The translations under genes and the position numbers were made by a program. A stretch of 10,348 nucleotides of DNA from Gammaproteobacteria bacterium. GTDB taxonomy: Bacteria > Pseudomonadota > Gammaproteobacteria > Acidithiobacillales > Acidithiobacillaceae. The stretch covers positions 1-10,348 of the forward strand of contig JAMCRJ010000047.1 of assembly GCA_023381645.1 (NCBI GenBank), written 5' to 3'. This document shows, one piece after another, positions 6,933 through 10,348 of the stretch (position 1 is the stretch's first letter; every line of letters begins with the position of its first letter). Below the pieces are notes generated by a model that was not told the origin of the DNA, made no database searches, and saw nothing but the letters and a program-made list of their open reading frames with translations.

Positions 6933-8060
6933 TCAGCGGTAATGCAACAGATAACGCCACTCAAAGGCGACCTTGGCCGCATGCCAGAGCGAGTTTGGCA
7001 GGATGCTGGCATGATTGGGGCTGCGATAGACCATGATGCCGCTGTCCAAGGTGTCGACAATGCAGATCAACTCGCTGCGGAAGGTATTGTCTGGCGCCTT
7101 TCCCTGCAGATGCAGGAGCAGGTTATGCACGGCGGTCCCGGCCTGCAGGTCCGCCATGTGGCCCTGCTTGGGTAGCCAGTCCGGGCTGCCCGCGTAGGAC
7201 CCCCCGTCACCAATGACAAAGACGCCCGGATGGTCGGGGACGGTGCAGTGCAGGTCGGACTGAAAAAAGCCACCGGCAGAGAGGGGCAAACCGCTGTCGG
7301 CTGCCCAGTCCGGGCCAGTCATGCCGGGCATGAACAGGATCAGGTCCGCGGCAATGTCGCCGCCTTCGGTCATCACTTTGTTTACCGAGAGCCCACTGAT
7401 TTTATGACCAAGATGGGTGCGAATATCGCGCCGCTGCATTTCCGCGAGCAGCCCTTCCACCGCCTTCGGACCCAGCCGGTTACCCGGTTCGGTCATCGGA
7501 TTGAAAAATACCAATTCGATTTGCGCGCGCTTATTGACCTGACGAAGGTAAGTGTCGATTCCGAAGAGCAGTTCAAAGACCGGACCACCGCGTACGGCGG
7601 TCGGCTCCAGGGGATTGCCGGCGAAACCGAAGGCAATGGTGCCTTTGTCCATCAGCGCCAAGCGGTCTCGGATGTTTTCGGCGGCATCGATACCGTCGCA
7701 GATGGCGAAACTGTGCTCGATGCCCGGTAACTTACGGATACCGCGACCGCCGCTGGCAATGATGAGCGCGTCGTTCCGCACTTCACCCTGGTCGGTGATG
7801 ACGGTACGACCGCCATCGCGCAGGCCAGTGACGCGACCCTGATGAAACTGCACTCGGCGGCGCTGAAAGAAACGGTCCAAGGGAATCCGCAGATTCTCGC
7901 CTTGCCGCAGCCCGGTGGGAATCCAGATCAGGCTGGGGTAGTAAACGAACTCCGCCCTGGGTGCGATGACGGTGATTTCCGCGTCGGGCATCCGGCGACG
8001 CAGATGGCGGACGGCCGTCAGGCCACCAAAGCCTGCGCCGATAATGGTCACTTGGGTCAT
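6933..8060 (-). CDS. Sulfide:quinone reductase-like FAD flavoprotein lacking the central redox cysteine
   Basis: A two-Rossmann flavoprotein of 375 residues. The FAD site is GAGFGG (8-13); the second dinucleotide-fold site is around 95-107 (LIIASGG), and the C-terminal FAD contact is VIGDGG (282-287). The end, KVAFEWRYLLHYR, resembles the amphipathic membrane-binding tail of SQR, cut short. Matching it to A. ferrooxidans SQR from memory, Cys121 corresponds to Cys128 and Cys333 to Cys356. The position of Cys160, which SQR needs for sulfide attack and the polysulfide bridge, is Arg157 in AVRGGPVFE. The only other cysteine is Cys272. It may therefore be an SQR relative with a different sulfur or quinone chemistry. 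GAGGAA precedes the ATG by six bases. It is the last gene of the minus-strand sulfur cassette and converges on hpnB. Confidence 0.8.
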   Translation of the reverse strand: MTQVTIIGAGFGGLTAVRHLRRRMPDAEITVIAPRAEFVYYPSLIWIPTGLRQGENLRIPLDRFFQRRRVQFHQGRVTGLRDGGRTVITDQGEVRNDALIIASGGRGIRKLPGIEHSFAICDGIDAAENIRDRLALMDKGTIAFGFAGNPLEPTAVRGGPVFELLFGIDTYLRQVNKRAQIELVFFNPMTEPGNRLGPKAVEGLLAEMQRRDIRTHLGHKISGLSVNKVMTEGGDIAADLILFMPGMTGPDWAADSGLPLSAGGFFQSDLHCTVPDHPGVFVIGDGGSYAGSPDWLPKQGHMADLQAGTAVHNLLLHLQGKAPDNTFRSELICIVDTLDSGIMVYRSPNHASILPNSLWHAAKVAFEWRYLLHYR

Positions 8061-8118
8061 ATGCTATTCCTCAGTAGCAGAAAACGTGGAAGGAAGCCGC
8101 AATCGGCCTCATTCACAC

Positions 8119-8124
8119 AGTATA
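8119..8124 (-). promoter_or_regulatory. Candidate -10 element upstream of the SQR-like gene
   Basis: The minus strand reads TATACT here, five of six matches to the -10 consensus, inside the perfect 10-bp palindrome CAGTATACTG (8118-8127). It is 59 bases before the ATG of the SQR-like gene, in a 124-base gap. No good -35 hexamer is seen 16-18 bases upstream. If real, the SQR-like gene would have its own promoter in addition to read-through from the upstream genes. Confidence 0.3.
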
Positions 8125-8184
8125 CTGCATCCGCGTGGCAGAGCACCCTGCAGTCCGGACGCCGTTGCTCCTCCGGCAGACTGC

Positions 8185-8799
8185 TCAGCCACCCAGTACA
8201 CGCTGATAATTGTCTGGTAAGGGGCTGACCTCCTGGCCCTGGGCAAAGCCGCGTTGCACGAAGAGGTTGATGACGGCGCCGTGGGCCTGAATGAGGATCA
8301 CCACGTTCGGATCCTCGCTGGTCTCTTCCACAAGAACCCCATTGGGTACCAGGGTTACTTCCATTCGCACTTTTTCGCGCTGCGCGAAAATTTCCGGAAA
8401 TGCTGGATCCCAGAAGCGCAATCCAAAGTTTTCTTCCAGCCGATGGTGCATGGCCGGAACATGGTCGTGCAGCAGGCCGACAATCTCCGGGTTGGCGGAA
8501 GTCGTCAGCGAACGTATGCCATCGGGAAGCTGGGTCAATTCACGCTGAATCTGGTCGTGATGGCGCAACAGGGTATGAAAGACCTCCTGATCGTGCTGGT
8601 GACGTGCCCTTTTGTCCGTATTCCCGGTGCCCGCCAGCATCCGCTGTTCCATAGCTTCCTCGTCGGCCAGGCCCATGCCGGCAGGCCGCATGCCCGGCTC
8701 ATTCCCGAAACGAATGCCGCCCTGCCCGCGTCCCTGACCTCCGCCACCGCCACGTCTCATGCCTGTCGGTACCCCTTGCCCGGTATTTTGTTTGCTCAT
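8185..8799 (-). CDS. Uncharacterised two-repeat protein with Arg/Gly-rich N-terminus
   Basis: I do not recognise a named family. The product is 204 residues from the ATG at 8799, chosen because AAGGAG lies eight bases upstream; a TTG six bases earlier would sit too close to it. It has no cysteine, no signal peptide and no membrane segment. Residues about 15-30 are Arg/Gly/Gln-rich (RRGGGGGQGRGQGG). The rest is an ungapped internal duplication: residues 81-121 and 141-181 match with an offset of exactly 60. Shared positions include Ile/Val84-144, Glu87-147, Pro92-152, Gly94-154, Thr-Ser 100/101-160/161, Pro104-164 and His113-173. The first half is rich in His (67, 69, 75, 80, 81, 111, 113, 118, 119), which suggests metal or heme binding, but this is inference. 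It sits between the persulfide dioxygenase and the SQR-like gene, so a role in the same pathway is likely. I recall similar paired-repeat hypothetical proteins in other bacteria. Confidence 0.85.
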   Translation of the reverse strand: MSKQNTGQGVPTGMRRGGGGGQGRGQGGIRFGNEPGMRPAGMGLADEEAMEQRMLAGTGNTDKRARHQHDQEVFHTLLRHHDQIQRELTQLPDGIRSLTTSANPEIVGLLHDHVPAMHHRLEENFGLRFWDPAFPEIFAQREKVRMEVTLVPNGVLVEETSEDPNVVILIQAHGAVINLFVQRGFAQGQEVSPLPDNYQRVLGG

Positions 8800-8903
8800 C
8801 TTCAATACTCCTTAGAATAAATCTGAAATGGGGCGGTGGAAACGATCCCCGCCTGTTGTTCATTGCCATGGCTGGTGCAGCGATTTTCGTCCTGTCACGA
8901 CCC

Positions 8904-8924
8904 CTGTGGGTACTGGACCCATAG
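8904..8924. repeat. Hairpin in the dioxygenase/repeat-protein gap
   Basis: Bases 8904-8911 pair with 8917-8924 as an 8-bp stem with one G-U pair and a 5-base loop. It lies about 45-65 bases after the dioxygenase stop, in the 168-base gap before the two-repeat gene. No T-tract follows on the minus strand, so it does not look like an intrinsic terminator. It could be an mRNA-end or processing structure, or chance. Confidence 0.35.
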
Positions 8925-8967
8925 AGAGTACGCTGTTTGCAATATACGCTCCGGTTTCCATGGTCGA

Positions 8968-9660
8968 TCATGATGCACTGAGCACCCCACAGCGTTGGTT
9001 GGCGGGCACGGCAACATGAATTTTCTTCGGTTCTGACAAGTGGAGTTCCGCCATGATGGCGATGAACTCCTCCCGGCTTTTATCCGCCAGGCGACGGTTC
9101 ATACGCTTTTCCTCGCCGACGCAACTGACGTGGCGACCGGCATAGTCGTGGCCCGGATAGATCAGGGTCTCGTCGCGCAGTGTGAAGATCTTCCCGGTGA
9201 TGCTGTCATAGAGCGTCCCCGCATCGCCACCCTGAAAATCCGTGCGGCCACAGCCCCCGATCAATAGAGCGTCGCCCGTGAAGACCCGGTCGCGCCAACG
9301 GTAACTAACGCATCCCGGAGTATGACCGGGCGTGTTAATGACCCGTATGACGTCATCACCCAACACGATAAAATCGTCATCATCCACGAGTACGTCTGCA
9401 CAGGATACGGCGGCCCCGCGGCTGATCACGACCTGCGCACCAGTGCGCGCACGCAGTGCACTGGCGCCGGTAACGTGGTCGGCGTGGACATGGGTATCGA
9501 GCACGTATGCAAGTCGCATGGATTCCTGATCCAGTATGCGCAGTACCTCATCGACGGTTTCCAGAACAGAGTCGATAACCACGGCCTCGTGCCAGGTCGG
9601 GTCGCCCAGGATGTAGGTATAGGTGCTGGTTTCGGTTTCAAGAAGCTGTTTGAAAAGCAT
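8968..9660 (-). CDS. sdo: ETHE1-type persulfide dioxygenase (sulfur dioxygenase), metallo-beta-lactamase fold
   Basis: Mononuclear iron enzyme that oxidises glutathione persulfide to sulfite and GSH. The product has 230 residues from the ATG at 9660, chosen for AAGGGG about seven bases upstream; a TTG at 9681 would add seven residues. It shows the motif THVHADH (56-62), NTPGHTPG (109-116) and FTGDALL (127-133). The iron triad of ETHE1 corresponds to His57, His113 and Asp130. The ETHE1-specific GCGRTDFQGG (136-145), YPGHDY (168-173) and the C-terminal PKKIHVAVPANQRCG (211-225) separate it from glyoxalase II. Enzymes of this type are known as sulfur dioxygenases in Acidithiobacillus. The adjacent FNR-type box and -10 element suggest redox control; the sulfide-side partner is probably the SQR-like gene downstream. 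Confidence 0.93.
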   Translation of the reverse strand: MLFKQLLETETSTYTYILGDPTWHEAVVIDSVLETVDEVLRILDQESMRLAYVLDTHVHADHVTGASALRARTGAQVVISRGAAVSCADVLVDDDDFIVLGDDVIRVINTPGHTPGCVSYRWRDRVFTGDALLIGGCGRTDFQGGDAGTLYDSITGKIFTLRDETLIYPGHDYAGRHVSCVGEEKRMNRRLADKSREEFIAIMAELHLSEPKKIHVAVPANQRCGVLSAS

Positions 9661-9725
9661 GATATCACCCCTTGTCGGCAACGGTGTCGGAGCACCATCC
9701 TGTGTTCTGAGATGCCCATGCTCCC

Positions 9726-9731
9726 ACCATA
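9726..9731 (-). promoter_or_regulatory. Candidate -10 element of the dioxygenase promoter
   Basis: The minus strand reads TATGGT, four of six matches to TATAAT, with exactly 22 bases between it and the FNR-type palindrome. In a class II FNR promoter the activator site is centred at -41.5 and ends about 22 bases before the -10 hexamer, so the geometry fits. The transcript would start near 9719, giving a leader of about 60 bases. A weak hexamer is expected at an activator-dependent promoter. Confidence 0.5.
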
Positions 9732-9753
9732 AGTCGTGGAAAGAATGACTGCA

Positions 9754-9767
9754 TTGACAATTGTCAA
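9754..9767. promoter_or_regulatory. FNR/CRP-family operator (perfect 14-bp palindrome)
   Basis: TTGACAATTGTCAA is a perfect inverted repeat in FNR format, TTGAC-N4-GTCAA, against the consensus TTGAT-N4-ATCAA. It differs only at the fifth base of each half, and FixK/FNR relatives tolerate variation there. It lies between the FNR-type regulator and the dioxygenase. Extra half-sites follow on the regulator side: TTGAC at 9770-9774 and TTGAT at 9779-9783, spaced by four bases but in direct orientation. The same bases also offer TTGACA as a sigma70 -35 on the minus strand, but the hexamer 17 bases on (TCTTTC) is poor. Confidence 0.65.
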
Positions 9768-9800
9768 AGTTGACCGATTTGATTAACTAACAGGGACAGT

Positions 9801-10348
9801 TCAGGAGCGGGAGCCGTCGCTGCTGGCGTACAGGAATAGGTTTTGGGGATCGGGAATCTCGATTTGCCCCTTGTGTTCGTGGAGCAGCCCGTGGCGTTTC
9901 AGGTCCGCCATGATGCGGCTGACGTGCTCGGTGGAAAGGCCGAGAAACTCCCCCAGATCCTGACGAGTGAGGGGAAAGGGCGCCGTACGTTGTTGCGGGT
10001 AGGCGCCGACCCATTGGCAGAGGAATGTGGCCAGCCGGGCATCGGCCTTTTTGGCTCCCAGTTCGACGATGCGGTCCTCGGCTTCCTGTAGTGCCTGCTG
10101 CCAGCGCGCGAAAATGGCTTCACGCACCGCCGGGAGACGCTGTGAAAGCGCATCCAGTGCCCTCAGTTCCAGGCGGCAGAGATCGGTGCCGGTCAAGGTG
10201 ACGGCACTATGACGATGCCGCTCGGTGCGCAATCCTTCAAAACCCAGGAGGTCGCCGTGGTGGAGCAGGCGAACGATCTGAGCGTGACCATTGGGCAGAC
10301 TCTTGACCAGCTTGATGCCGCCCTGACGAAGCGTATAGGCATATTGCG
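9801..10348 (-). CDS. fnr: FNR/CRP-family transcriptional regulator, N-terminus beyond the window
   Basis: The reading frame is open from the right edge to TGA at 9801-9803 (about 181 residues visible); the start lies outside. The visible sensor-domain end includes a TLRQGGIKLVKSLPNGHAQIVRLL stretch and HHGDLLGFEGL, both typical of the CRP/FNR roll. TDLCRL holds a cysteine at the place of E. coli FNR Cys122, a ligand of the oxygen-labile [4Fe-4S] cluster. The dimer helix runs into DARLATFL. The winged helix-turn-helix is LTRQDLGEFLGLSTEHVSRIMADLKRHG, whose Glu-x-x-Ser-Arg matches the FNR residues that read TTGA. It is therefore probably an oxygen-responsive FNR/ANR type; the other three cluster cysteines would be in the missing N-terminus. 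It lies upstream of, and in line with, the dioxygenase gene. Confidence 0.9.
   Translation of the reverse strand, partial: QYAYTLRQGGIKLVKSLPNGHAQIVRLLHHGDLLGFEGLRTERHRHSAVTLTGTDLCRLELRALDALSQRLPAVREAIFARWQQALQEAEDRIVELGAKKADARLATFLCQWVGAYPQQRTAPFPLTRQDLGEFLGLSTEHVSRIMADLKRHGLLHEHKGQIEIPDPQNLFLYASSDGSRS

Noticed and set aside
7230..7730. Plus-strand frame of 166 codons inside the SQR-like gene
   Set aside because: It is a shadow of the flavoprotein gene: no ribosome site and no domain; the minus-strand frame carries all conserved motifs.
8185..8799. Hemerythrin-like (HHE) domain in the His-rich repeat protein
   Set aside because: The His residues do not follow the HHE spacing for a di-iron four-helix bundle, and each repeat has a Pro-Gly turn and a Thr-Ser-x-x-Pro step that do not fit that fold.
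8254..8820. Plus-strand frame of 188 codons opposite the two-repeat gene
   Set aside because: The minus-strand frame has a strong ribosome site and a clear internal duplication; the plus-strand product shows neither.
8968..9660. Glyoxalase II as the identity of the metallo-beta-lactamase gene
   Set aside because: The GCGRTDFQGG and C-terminal PKK-VPAN motifs are those of ETHE1 persulfide dioxygenases, and the protein lacks the glyoxalase II C-terminal domain.

Overview
The window looks like chromosome from an acidophilic, sulfur-oxidising gammaproteobacterial-type chemolithotroph. Acidithiobacillus or a close relative is my best inference. It rests on moderately high GC, the classic pilT/yggS-proC-yggT-yggU neighbourhood, a hopanoid-type glycosyltransferase, and a cassette that pairs a persulfide (sulfur) dioxygenase with a sulfide:quinone reductase-like flavoprotein. 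No mobile element, tRNA, rRNA or CRISPR array is visible. The window is densely packed, and no stretch longer than about 170 bases lacks a gene.

Left part (1-3435). A 5'-truncated PagL-type lipid A deacylase on the plus strand converges on a five-gene minus-strand operon, and a strong GC-rich hairpin with a short T-tract sits between them. The operon reads yggS (PLP homeostasis), proC (pyrroline-5-carboxylate reductase), yggT (membrane protein), yggU (DUF167), bioB (biotin synthase). Three of its four junctions are 4-base ATGA stop/start overlaps, so the genes are probably translated as a coupled unit.

Middle part (3436-6895). A 101-bp divergent intergenic region separates yggS from pilT. 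pilT, pilU (the two type IV pilus retraction ATPases) and an HpnB-type family 2 glycosyltransferase run on the plus strand. The glycosyltransferase starts at the pilU stop codon. The pilT leader contains a compact hairpin with a competing alternative pairing.

Right part (6933-10348). Four minus-strand genes, in transcription order: an FNR-type regulator (N-terminus beyond the window), an ETHE1-type persulfide dioxygenase, an unnamed cysteine-free protein made of two 60-residue-offset repeats with an Arg/Gly-rich N-terminus, and an SQR-like flavoprotein. The flavoprotein keeps two of the three SQR cysteines but has Arg where the essential central one should be. Between the regulator and the dioxygenase lies a perfect 14-bp palindrome in FNR format (TTGAC-N4-GTCAA), exactly 22 bases upstream of a plausible -10 hexamer. 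That is the geometry of a class II FNR-activated promoter. I infer that this is a redox-regulated sulfane-sulfur/persulfide handling cassette. The repeat protein and the atypical flavoprotein are its least explained parts and the best candidates for something new.
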